A stretch of 64,000 bases of DNA from Mycolicibacterium duvalii (lineage in GTDB: Bacteria > Actinomycetota > Actinomycetes > Mycobacteriales > Mycobacteriaceae), in NCBI RefSeq assembly GCF_010726645.1, contig NZ_AP022563.1, positions 4,464,001-4,528,000 on the forward strand, in the 5' to 3' direction. Shown here one piece after another: positions 8,452 to 16,237 of this stretch. Both the position numbers and the translations under genes were made by a program. Numbering within the stretch: the stretch's first letter is position 1; every line of letters starts with the position of its first letter. Below the pieces are notes generated by a model. It saw only the letters and a program-made list of their open reading frames with translations, was not told the origin of the DNA and searched no databases.

Positions 8452-9216
8452 GTGACCACACGCATCACGCCTCTTCGGCTCGAAGCATTCGAGCAGCTAC
8501 CCAAGCATGCGCGGCGCTGTACCTACTGGGAGGTGGACCCGACGACCGTCGGCGGCGACGATCACCTGGCAGATCCGGAGTTCGAGAAGGAAGCCTGGCT
8601 GTCGATGGTCATGCTGGAGTGGGGGTCGTGCGGTCAGCTGGCCGTGCGCGACCGCGGCGCCGCCCACGGTAGTGGAGCGGACTGCGACGTCGAGGACGAG
8701 CCGTGCCTGGGATACGTGTTCTATGCACCGCCGCGCACCGTGCCGCGGGCCCGCCGGTTCCCGACCGGACCGGTCAGCGCCGATGCGGTGTTGTTGACCA
8801 CGCTGGGCGTGGAAGGCCAGCAGGAACTCGAGGGGCTGTCGCGAGCTCTGATCACCGCCGTCGTCGGGGACCTGGTCAGCCGCGGCGTGCGCGCCCTGGA
8901 GGCGTTCGGCCGGTCCGCAGAGGTCGATGCACTGAGCGAAGAGGCCGAGGTTCCGCCCGACGTGCGGCCGGTGCTCGAGGTGCTGGGGGACTGCGCGGTG
9001 GGCAACTGCGTGCTGGCCACCGATCTGTTGCTCGATGCCGGCTTCGAAGTGGTGACCCACCACCGGTACTTCCCGCGGCTGCGGCTGGAACTCGAACAGG
9101 GACTGGGTTGGAAAGCCGGTGTGGAGGAAGCGTTGGAGCGGCTGCTGCTCAGCGCGCAACTCGAGCAACCGGTGGGTGCCGGTGCCGGCGTGCGGGGTCA
9201 GCTGCGGCGGGCTTGA
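8452..9216 (+). CDS. GNAT-like N-acetyltransferase family protein (Rv3916c homologue)
   Basis: A 254-aa protein from GTG 8452 that occupies the position of M. tuberculosis Rv3916c between parB and cwlM. Weak GNAT features are visible: 'LGYVFYAPP', the conserved 'PTGPVSADAVLLTTL' segment, and a C-terminal 'LLDAGFEVVTHHRYFPRLRLEL' that resembles the last strands of a GNAT fold. No substrate can be named. The 217-base gap before it contains no gene. Its last 19 bases overlap the end of cwlM on the other strand. Confidence 0.8.
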   Translation: MTTRITPLRLEAFEQLPKHARRCTYWEVDPTTVGGDDHLADPEFEKEAWLSMVMLEWGSCGQLAVRDRGAAHGSGADCDVEDEPCLGYVFYAPPRTVPRARRFPTGPVSADAVLLTTLGVEGQQELEGLSRALITAVVGDLVSRGVRALEAFGRSAEVDALSEEAEVPPDVRPVLEVLGDCAVGNCVLATDLLLDAGFEVVTHHRYFPRLRLELEQGLGWKAGVEEALERLLLSAQLEQPVGAGAGVRGQLRRA

Positions 9217-10385
9217 TCGACCGCCAACTCGTGGGCCAGCAATTCGGCGAACGTGAATGTGCCGGTGGGACGGTCGTTTTTGCCGAGCAGGTAGAGCCGC
9301 TTGACCGCGGCGAGAATGCCCTCGGCGATCGAGTCGCGGGCCGACGGCGACACCAAGGTCTCCCGGTCACCGGTATTGCTGAGATAGCCGAGGTCGACCT
9401 GCACCGTCGGCATCCGGGTCAACCGGAGCAGATCCCAGGTCCGACCGTGTACCCGGCAGTCACGTAATCCGGTGCGGGCCACGACTTCTCGCTGGATGAA
9501 ATCAGCCAGGTTGCGGCCGATGGTCGACGCCGAACCGTGGGAGTTGCCGAAGTGGAAGGACGCGACGCCGTTGGCGGCCGGGCTGTCCTGGGTGTCGCAC
9601 CGCAGGCTGATCATCAAGTCGGCACCGACGGTGTTCGCGGTGGCGGCTCGCTCGGCGTCGGTGGGCGCGTTGTGCACCGAACGCGACAGGAAGGTGTCCA
9701 TGCCGATCGCGGTCATTCGGCCTTCCAGCCGACTGGCCAAGTCCCACAGGATGTCTGCTTCGCTGACCGGCCCCGCGGGTCCGGTCATGATGAGGCCGTG
9801 GTCGCTGCCGCCGCGGCCCGGGTCGATGATGATGCGTTTGCCCGACAGCCGCGGCCCGGAGCTGCGGACCAGTTCTTCTTCACGTATGGCATGGGGTGAC
9901 CCGCCGGTGACTCGCGAACCGAGAAAGTACAAGGAGCGCAACGTCTCCGGACCGCAGATGCCGTCGGGGTACAGGCCGTACTCGCGCTGGTAGGACGTGA
10001 GTGCGTTGTGGGTCTGCAGGCCGAAATGCCCGTCGACCAAACCGGTGTAGAACCCGAGATCCTGCAGGCGCGCCTGCAGCGTCGCGACGTCGTCGCCGTA
10101 CATCGGTGCGCCGAACTGGTGGTTCAGGATTCGCGCGCCGAGGCGGTAGGAGGCTTCCTTGAGCGCCCGGAACGTCGCCTCGCCGACGATCCCGTCGACC
10201 AGAAGTCCCCGGTGCTGCTGAAACGCCCGCACCGCATGGTCGAGCTCTTCGTCGAAGACGTCGACGGCAACGTGCTTGCCGGTGGTCAGATCGGCGTCTG
10301 CGTCCTCGATCATGCCGAGCGCGGCCAGTGCGGACCGGATCTCGGTGACCGCACCCCCGCGGTCACCGCGACGCAGACTCGACAT
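9198..10385 (-). CDS. cwlM: CwlM, amidase-fold regulator of peptidoglycan precursor synthesis
   Basis: Essential mycobacterial protein with two peptidoglycan-binding-like domains and an amidase_3 fold. It is known in mycobacteria to act as a PknB-phosphorylated cytoplasmic activator of MurA and a partner of MurJ, not as an amidase. The chosen start is ATG 10385 (MSSLRRGDRGGAVTEIR), giving 395 aa; upstream in-frame codons encode unrelated sequence. Two PG-binding repeats lie near residues 8-75 and 90-160 ('LVDGIVGEATFRAL', 'YPDGICGPETLRSL'). The amidase-like domain begins at 'KRIIIDPGRGGSDHG'. The canonical zinc histidine after 'DPG' is absent (DPGRGG), in line with lost catalysis. A Thr-rich C-terminus 'RPTGTFTFAELL' matches the regulatory region. 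Confidence 0.93.
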   Translation of the reverse strand: MSSLRRGDRGGAVTEIRSALAALGMIEDADADLTTGKHVAVDVFDEELDHAVRAFQQHRGLLVDGIVGEATFRALKEASYRLGARILNHQFGAPMYGDDVATLQARLQDLGFYTGLVDGHFGLQTHNALTSYQREYGLYPDGICGPETLRSLYFLGSRVTGGSPHAIREEELVRSSGPRLSGKRIIIDPGRGGSDHGLIMTGPAGPVSEADILWDLASRLEGRMTAIGMDTFLSRSVHNAPTDAERAATANTVGADLMISLRCDTQDSPAANGVASFHFGNSHGSASTIGRNLADFIQREVVARTGLRDCRVHGRTWDLLRLTRMPTVQVDLGYLSNTGDRETLVSPSARDSIAEGILAAVKRLYLLGKNDRPTGTFTFAELLAHELAVDQARRS

Positions 10386-10495
10386 AGCCAGATTGTCGCA
10401 GACAGCCAACGGAATCGGGAAAACCCCAGGCCCAACGGCGTTGTGAATTATGGCCACAGTGCCGTATCGGACAGGTGTCCGACCGATATCGGGTG

Positions 10496-10825
10496 CTACA
10501 GCACGTCGCCGATCTCGCGGAGCAGGGCGGCTTTACCTTTCGCTCCGACGATGCGTTTGACGGGTTGACCGTCCTTGAACAGGATCATCGTCGGGATCGA
10601 CACCACCTGGAAGTCGCGCGCGGTGGCGGGGTTCTCGTCGACGTCGAGTTTGGCGACCCTAAGCACGTCGGCCTTTTCGGCGGCGATCTCCTCGAGCACC
10701 GGTGCGACCATCTTGCAGGGGCCGCACCAGGTCGCCCAGAAGTCGACCAGGACCGGGTTGCCGCTGGCCAGTACGTCGTCGGCGAACGAATCGTCGGTCA
10801 CGGTGACCGTTTTGGAGTCGCTCAC
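10496..10825 (-). CDS. trxA: Thioredoxin
   Basis: A 109-aa cytoplasmic disulfide reductase. The active site is 'FWATWCGPCKM', and the cis-proline loop is 'VSIPTMILFKDG'. It corresponds to M. tuberculosis TrxC (Rv3914). The start overlaps the trxB stop by four bases, so reductase and thioredoxin are co-translated downstream of sigM and its regulator. Confidence 0.96.
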   Translation of the reverse strand: MSDSKTVTVTDDSFADDVLASGNPVLVDFWATWCGPCKMVAPVLEEIAAEKADVLRVAKLDVDENPATARDFQVVSIPTMILFKDGQPVKRIVGAKGKAALLREIGDVL

Positions 10826-11817
10826 TGGTTGGCTCCGATCAAGTCGCTGTCATCGGTTGTGGTGGAGGTTCTTTCGCCGGGGTCGGCCTGCTCGGCCAGC
10901 CACCGTTCAGCGTCGATCGATGCGGCGCAACCACTTCCGGCCGCGGTGATGGCCTGCCGGTAGGTGTGGTCGACGAGATCGCCTGCGGCGAAGACACCTT
11001 CGACCGAGGTGTAGGTGGTCCGGCCCTGCACCTGCACGTATCCCGACTCGTCCACCTCCACCTGATCGCGGACCAGCTCGGAGCGCGGATCGTGGCCCAC
11101 GGCGACGAAGACGCCCGTCACCGCCAGCGCGGACTCCTCGCCGGTGACCGTGTTGCGCAGCCGGATGCCGGTCACCTTCGGATCGCCCTCGATCGCGGTT
11201 ACCGCGGTGTTGGTCAGGATGGTGATCTTCTCGTTGGCCTGGGCCCGCTCCAGCATGATCTTGGAGGCGCGGAACTCGTCGCGGCGATGGATCAGGGTGA
11301 CGCTGCGCGCGAAGCGGGTCAGGAACGTGGCTTCCTCCATCGCGGAGTCGCCACCGCCGACCACGGCGATGTCCTGGTCGCGGAAGAAGAAGCCGTCGCA
11401 GGTGGCGCACGTGCTCACGCCCATCCCGATCATCTCCTGCTCTCCCGGCACGCCGAGCTGGCGGGCGGCGGCGCCCATGGCCAGGATCACCGCGCGGGCC
11501 CGGTGGGTCTCGTCGCCGACGGTGACCGTTTTGACCGGGCCGGCCAGGTCGACGGCGTCGACGTCCTCCATCCGCAGGTCGGCGCCGAAGCGCAGCGCCT
11601 GCTCGCGCATCTGATCCATCAGCTCCGGTCCGGTGATGCCGTCGCGGAAGCCGGGGTAGTTCTCCACCTCGGTGGTCGTCATCAGCGCGCCCCCGAACTG
11701 ACTGCCCTCGAAGACCAGCGGGTTGAGCTGGGCGCGGGCGGCGTAGATCGCGGCCGTGTAGCCGGCCGGGCCCGAACCGATGACGATCAGGTCGTGGACT
11801 GGAGTGGGGGAGGTCAT
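10822..11817 (-). CDS. trxB: Thioredoxin reductase
   Basis: FAD/NADPH enzyme that reduces thioredoxin. The chosen start is ATG 11817 (MTSPTPVHDLIVIG) after AAAGGTG, giving 331 aa; an upstream extension of 17 codons is not conserved in the family. The FAD-binding motif is 'IGSGPAGYTAAIYAARA', the redox pair is 'CATCDGFFF', the NADPH motif is 'VVGGGDSAMEEA', and the C-terminal FAD motif is 'GVFAAGDLVDHTYRQA'. It is the M. tuberculosis Rv3913 (trxB2) orthologue. Confidence 0.96.
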   Translation of the reverse strand: MTSPTPVHDLIVIGSGPAGYTAAIYAARAQLNPLVFEGSQFGGALMTTTEVENYPGFRDGITGPELMDQMREQALRFGADLRMEDVDAVDLAGPVKTVTVGDETHRARAVILAMGAAARQLGVPGEQEMIGMGVSTCATCDGFFFRDQDIAVVGGGDSAMEEATFLTRFARSVTLIHRRDEFRASKIMLERAQANEKITILTNTAVTAIEGDPKVTGIRLRNTVTGEESALAVTGVFVAVGHDPRSELVRDQVEVDESGYVQVQGRTTYTSVEGVFAAGDLVDHTYRQAITAAGSGCAASIDAERWLAEQADPGERTSTTTDDSDLIGANQ

Positions 11818-11909
11818 GAGCACCTTTCTGCCGGCGACGAGTGCGAAGCCGTCCGCTTGGTTGAACACCAGGGTAGGCGGGTGTGTTCCTGCCCAGCTAC
11901 CCGGCGCGG

Positions 11910-12191
11910 CTACCGCCGCGGCACGTCACGCAGCGCGGCGCGGATCCGGGCGAGCACAGCTGGGGGCACCGCGGGCGCGCTGTCGGGGTCGGCGCCCAGC
12001 TCGGCGAGGTGGCGGCGGACGGCGTCCAGACCAGCCAGCGTCTGCGCAGCGTGTGGGTCGGTGCGCACGATGCGGCGCACCCGGGCCGCGGTCGCGTCGT
12101 CGAGCAGACCGGCCTGCAGGTCGGCCAGCACGTCCGTGGTCACATCCCCGGTGCCAGGGTCTGGGGATTCGCAACCCCCGCCGCCGTCCAT
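11910..12191 (-). CDS. rsmA: Anti-sigma-M factor, short form without membrane anchor
   Basis: A 93-aa protein directly downstream of sigM, at the place of M. tuberculosis Rv3912, the SigM anti-sigma factor. Residues 17-75 match its N-terminal domain: 'VLADLQAGLLDDATAARVRR', 'DPHAAQTLAGL', and 'ADPDSAPAVPPAV'. The M. tuberculosis protein is much longer (about 250 aa) and has a transmembrane segment and an extracellular part. Here the reading frame ends at 'RAALRDVPRR', and only about 90 bases remain before trxB, so no anchor can be encoded. It may be a soluble regulator or a truncated relic. Confidence 0.75.
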   Translation of the reverse strand: MDGGGGCESPDPGTGDVTTDVLADLQAGLLDDATAARVRRIVRTDPHAAQTLAGLDAVRRHLAELGADPDSAPAVPPAVLARIRAALRDVPRR

Positions 12192-12215
12192 GGCTGAGAG
12201 GATATCCGCCGGCGT

Positions 12216-12776
12216 TCACTCCACGGCGGCGTCGGCGGCGAAGTAGTGCAGCGCGGCGGCCAGCTTGGTTCGGGCCCGGGCGCACCGGCTCTTCACCGTG
12301 CCCTCGGCGACGCCGAGCATCCGGGCCGTGTCGGCGACCGAGTATCCCTGCATGTCGACGGCCACCACCGCGGCCCGCTGCTCGACGGGCAGCCGCATCA
12401 GCGCGCGCTGCACCGCCACGGCGGTATCCACCTTCGAGGTCGGGTCCACGGCGTCGAAGTGGCTGTCGTCGATCTCTTCGTACACATAGAACTTGTTGCG
12501 CCGGAGCCGGTCCAGGCAGGCGTTGACCACGATGCGGTAGAGCCAGCTGCTCACGGCCGAGTCGTGCCGGAAACCGCCGGCCGCCCGGTGCGCGGCCAGC
12601 AGCGCGTCCTGCAGCGCATCGGCCGCGTCGTGCGGGCTGCGGCTGGTCACCACGGCCAGCCGGTAGAGCTGACGGTGGTGGCGGTGGAACAGCTCCTCGA
12701 AGGCGTACGGGTCACCGGCGACATGCGCGGCGAGCAGCTCTTTGTCGCTGCGCGACCGCCCCCCGGAAATCCCCAC
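12216..12776 (-). CDS. sigM: ECF RNA polymerase sigma factor SigM
   Basis: A 186-aa group IV sigma factor from GTG 12776. Region 2 is visible as 'FEELFHRHHRQLYRLA' and 'DAADALQDALLAAHRAAGGF', with 'SSWLYRIVVNACLDRLRR' at 2.4. Region 4 contains 'LPVEQRAAVVAVDMQGYSVADTARMLGVAEGTVKSR', with the helix-turn-helix in its second half. In mycobacteria SigM controls Esx genes and envelope-related genes. It is followed by a short anti-sigma gene and trxB-trxA on the same strand. Confidence 0.94.
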   Translation of the reverse strand: MGISGGRSRSDKELLAAHVAGDPYAFEELFHRHHRQLYRLAVVTSRSPHDAADALQDALLAAHRAAGGFRHDSAVSSWLYRIVVNACLDRLRRNKFYVYEEIDDSHFDAVDPTSKVDTAVAVQRALMRLPVEQRAAVVAVDMQGYSVADTARMLGVAEGTVKSRCARARTKLAAALHYFAADAAVE

Positions 12777-12838
12777 AGCCGAACACTAACCGCGCCGCCG
12801 GGGACCGCCCGACACCAGTTTCGGGCGGCACCGGCCGG

Positions 12839-15800
12839 TCAGGACGCGGCGTTGAGCGTTATCTCGGAGATGTCGGTGCGGCTCTCCCCGTCGACTTGCC
12901 CGAGCGTGGTGATCCACACCAGCACGTTGGAGGTGGGTTCGGCGTCCTCGACGCGGATGGTGTTGGAGCCGGGCCGCAAGGTGGTCGGCTCGGTCAGCGC
13001 GGTGGTGGACTCCAGCGACGACGGGGACGGGCTCGATGCCGACCGGACCTGCACCGCGGTGCCGGTGCTGTTCAGGTTGATGGTGACCGAGCCGATGGTG
13101 GCCGGTTCGGGCAGCTCCAGCAGCAGCCCCACCCCGCTCTTGAAGTTCGGGAATGGCACGGCATCGCTGTAGGTGTCGGTCGGCCACACCGTCGAGGTGT
13201 CGCCATCGATGGCCAGGTCGGCCAGCTCGGGCGCGTCGGCGCCGCCGCCGGGGGAGAAGACGGTGGCGCTCACCGGGTCCAGCGCCGACCCGGTGGCGGT
13301 GGGACCCGCGGTTTCCTCCTGCGACGTGGTCGGGTCGTTGAGTCCGAGCGCGTCGCCGCCCAGGCCGTCACCCACATCACCGAAGATCCGGCTGAGCACC
13401 GTGGCCAGCAGCACCACCGCGACGATCACCACGACCGCACCGGCTGTCAGTCCGATGATCAGGCCCTTCCGGCGGCGTGCCTCGGCCTCGGGGTCGGGTT
13501 CGTCCTCCCAGGGCGCTTCCACCGGGCCGGCCGGGCGGTCGTCGACCGGGGCGATGTGATCGGTCCGGTCGGCGATCGCGGTGGCCTGCTGCAGCAGGTT
13601 GAGCAGCGTCGGGGCGCTGCGGATGCCACCGTTCTCCTGCACCGCGCGGGCGGCGGCCGCCGAGATCTGGAACGGGATGTCGCGGTCGACGGTGCGCGGT
13701 TCGACGGCCTGGCCGGCGGCGTCGAGGTCGGCCGGTGCCAGCCCGCTGGGGGTACCGGACTCCGGCAGCGGCCAGCGGTTGACCAGCAGCGCATACAGCG
13801 TCGCGCCGATACCGCGGATGTCGTCTTCGGGATTGGCGTCGGGCAGCGTGGCAGGGAACGCGAGCGCGACATCGCCGTCGATGCTGACCCGGATGCGGCT
13901 GGGGTGGTCCACCGACAGCGCCACCCCGTTGCGGTGGGCGGCCTCGGCGACCGCGGCCAGCGACTGGATTGCCCGCGCCCCGCCGATCGGCGACGGCGCG
14001 GTCTCGGCGACCTCGGCCAGCGAGCCGCCGCGGATCCACTCCGAGACCACCAGCCCACCGGTGCGGATCGGTAACACGTCGAGCACCCGCGCCACCCCGG
14101 GCATGTCGATGCGGCCCAGCCGCTGGGTGCGATCGAGGATGGCCTGCACCTTGTGGGCGGGCAGGGCCCCGTCCGGATCGACGAAGGTCAGAGCGACCTG
14201 GCGGTCCAGTGCGGTGTCGAGGGCCTGCCAAAACTGCAGGTGTGCGGGGCCGCCGTGGGAAACCAGGAGCCGGTAGCGGCCGTTGGCCAGCGTCGCTCCC
14301 GGGATCAGGTGCGGTTCCTCGCCGCCCGGGGGCGTGTCCAGCCCGGTGGCGGGCGGCGTCGGCAGCACTTCGGTCGGCGAGACGTCGGGCTGGAAGTCGT
14401 CGGCCGGCGGCCGCTCGTGGCGGGTGGTCGACTCCGTCGCCGGGCCCGGGGGCTGAGAGCGCTCGGTCTCGGCGCCGCTGGCGTGTTCGTCGCTCACGGC
14501 TGATCCTTTCCGCGGGGACGAATTCGTATCGGGGTGTAGCTCAGGGTACGTGAGGGCCCGGCGGCGCCCGCTGAGGCGGCGTACGTAGCGGCCCACCACA
14601 TCCGCCGCGGCCATCGCCTCGGGGACCTTTGCCGCCAGCATGACCGCGGCCAGCAGCGGCGCCATCACCAGCCCGAGCACCAGCAGCCGCAGCAGCGAGC
14701 CCAGGCCGCCCCAGGCCGCGGTCAGCGCGTCCAGGCCGAGGAGACGGTCCAGCAGATGGGCCACCAGACCGGAGCCCAGCGAAGCGGCGATGGTGACCAG
14801 CACGGTGCGCACCACGTCGAGGCCGATCAGGTGTCCGCCGGGCGGATCGAGCCGGCTGCGGAGCAGCACGTAGCCGACGGTCGCGCCGGCCAGGAAGCCC
14901 AGACCGTTGGCCAGGCCGAGGTACCCGGCGACCAGCTCGGGGTCGTCGGTCAGGTGCGGCGCGGCCAGCGATGCCGCGATCTTGACCACGGTGATCACCA
15001 CGATCAGCGCGATCGGCGTCCACGGTTCCTCGCGTGCGTAGAACACCCGCAGCTGCAGCAGCACCAGCGCGTACGGAATCAGCGTGAACGCCGACAGCGT
15101 GATGGCCATGCCGAGGTAGCCGGCGTCGACCGTGCCGAAGTTGCCGTAGGCGAACAGCGCGGTGCCGATCGCCGGGCCGCCGACGGTCATCAGCGCGACG
15201 ATCGGAATCAATGTCACCATGATCAGCCGGGTCGCGAGGGACAGATCGGCCAGCACCGCGGGCCCGTCATCGTTGGCGGCGTTGCGCGACAGCCGCGGCA
15301 TCACCACGGTCAGCACCGTGACGCCGATGATGCCGAACGGCAGGTAGAGCACCAGCCACGTGTAGTTGTAGATGGCCGGGCCCGAGGCGGCCGCACCGGC
15401 GGCGATCCGATTGCCGACGACCAGGCCGACCTGGCTGATCAGCACGTAGAGCACCATCGCCAGCGCCATCATCGCGAACTTCTTCAGCCGCGCGTCGATC
15501 CCCCACAGCGGCCGCACGCTGATCTGTTCACGCCGGATCGCGACGAACAACACCGCGGCCTGGGCGACGACGCCGAGCGTGGTCCCGATCCCGAGCACCA
15601 GCAGTTTGGCGTTGCCCATCTCGACCGGGTCGACCGAGAGTTCGCCCGGCACCAGCACATACAGCGCCAGCGTGAGGATGGCGACGACGTTGTTGACCAC
15701 CGGCGCCCAGGCCGGTGGCCCGAAGATGTTGCGGGTGTTCAGGATCGCCATGAACACCGACGACAGGCCGTAGAAGATGATCTGCGGCAGCAGCAGATAC

Positions 15801-16237
15801 GCGAACGCGGTGGTCAGGGGCCGGTTGACCTGCGGGTCGGACCCGAGCATGAGATCCGCGAGCAGCGGTGCGGCCACCGTGGAGACGACGGTGACGACCA
15901 GCAGCAGCGTGGTGGCCAGCGTCAGCAGCCGCCGGATGAACGCCGCGCCGCCGTCGGGGTCGTCGCGTTCGGCCCGGGCCAGCACGGGCACGAAGATCGC
16001 GGTGAACGTGGCCTCGAGCACCAACGCCGCGATCAGGTTCGGCAGCTGATTGGCCACGGTGAAGGCGCTCGTCAGCGCGGCGCCCAGGATCGCGGCCAGC
16101 AGCACGATGCGGGCGAACCCGGTCAGCCGGCTGACCAGGGTGGCCACCGCCATGCCCCACGAGCGGGAGACGACAGCGGAGTCGGAGAGCTCCTCCCGCG
16201 GGGCGGCCCGTCCCGCGGCGGACGCCGGTTCAGTCAC
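12839..16237 (-). CDS. murJ: MurJ/MviN lipid II flippase fused to a pseudokinase and an extracellular domain
   Basis: About 1132 aa from GTG 16237, which overlaps the end of the upstream gene by eight bases; a GTG at 16264 would add nine residues. Residues ~20-540 are the 14-helix MurJ flippase ('MAVATLVSRLTGFARIVLLA', 'ANQLPNLIAALVLEATFTAIFVP') that moves lipid II across the membrane. Residues ~630-890 form a cytoplasmic kinase-like domain lacking usable catalytic motifs; in M. tuberculosis MviN (Rv3910) the equivalent is phosphorylated by PknB and binds FhaA. A single membrane segment near residue 935 ('GLIIGLTAGAVVVIVAVVLLATVL') precedes a discoidin-like extracellular domain ('TVWPTDTYSD', 'ATIGSVTINLNSTG'). 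Confidence 0.94.
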   Translation of the reverse strand: MTEPASAAGRAAPREELSDSAVVSRSWGMAVATLVSRLTGFARIVLLAAILGAALTSAFTVANQLPNLIAALVLEATFTAIFVPVLARAERDDPDGGAAFIRRLLTLATTLLLVVTVVSTVAAPLLADLMLGSDPQVNRPLTTAFAYLLLPQIIFYGLSSVFMAILNTRNIFGPPAWAPVVNNVVAILTLALYVLVPGELSVDPVEMGNAKLLVLGIGTTLGVVAQAAVLFVAIRREQISVRPLWGIDARLKKFAMMALAMVLYVLISQVGLVVGNRIAAGAAASGPAIYNYTWLVLYLPFGIIGVTVLTVVMPRLSRNAANDDGPAVLADLSLATRLIMVTLIPIVALMTVGGPAIGTALFAYGNFGTVDAGYLGMAITLSAFTLIPYALVLLQLRVFYAREEPWTPIALIVVITVVKIAASLAAPHLTDDPELVAGYLGLANGLGFLAGATVGYVLLRSRLDPPGGHLIGLDVVRTVLVTIAASLGSGLVAHLLDRLLGLDALTAAWGGLGSLLRLLVLGLVMAPLLAAVMLAAKVPEAMAAADVVGRYVRRLSGRRRALTYPELHPDTNSSPRKGSAVSDEHASGAETERSQPPGPATESTTRHERPPADDFQPDVSPTEVLPTPPATGLDTPPGGEEPHLIPGATLANGRYRLLVSHGGPAHLQFWQALDTALDRQVALTFVDPDGALPAHKVQAILDRTQRLGRIDMPGVARVLDVLPIRTGGLVVSEWIRGGSLAEVAETAPSPIGGARAIQSLAAVAEAAHRNGVALSVDHPSRIRVSIDGDVALAFPATLPDANPEDDIRGIGATLYALLVNRWPLPESGTPSGLAPADLDAAGQAVEPRTVDRDIPFQISAAAARAVQENGGIRSAPTLLNLLQQATAIADRTDHIAPVDDRPAGPVEAPWEDEPDPEAEARRRKGLIIGLTAGAVVVIVAVVLLATVLSRIFGDVGDGLGGDALGLNDPTTSQEETAGPTATGSALDPVSATVFSPGGGADAPELADLAIDGDTSTVWPTDTYSDAVPFPNFKSGVGLLLELPEPATIGSVTINLNSTGTAVQVRSASSPSPSSLESTTALTEPTTLRPGSNTIRVEDAEPTSNVLVWITTLGQVDGESRTDISEITLNAAS

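Noticed and set aside
8231..8452. 73-aa open frame between parB and the GNAT-like gene, overlapping the parB stop
   Set aside because: Low-complexity Pro/Arg/Gly composition, no ribosome site and no family resemblance; it occupies the promoter gap of the next gene.
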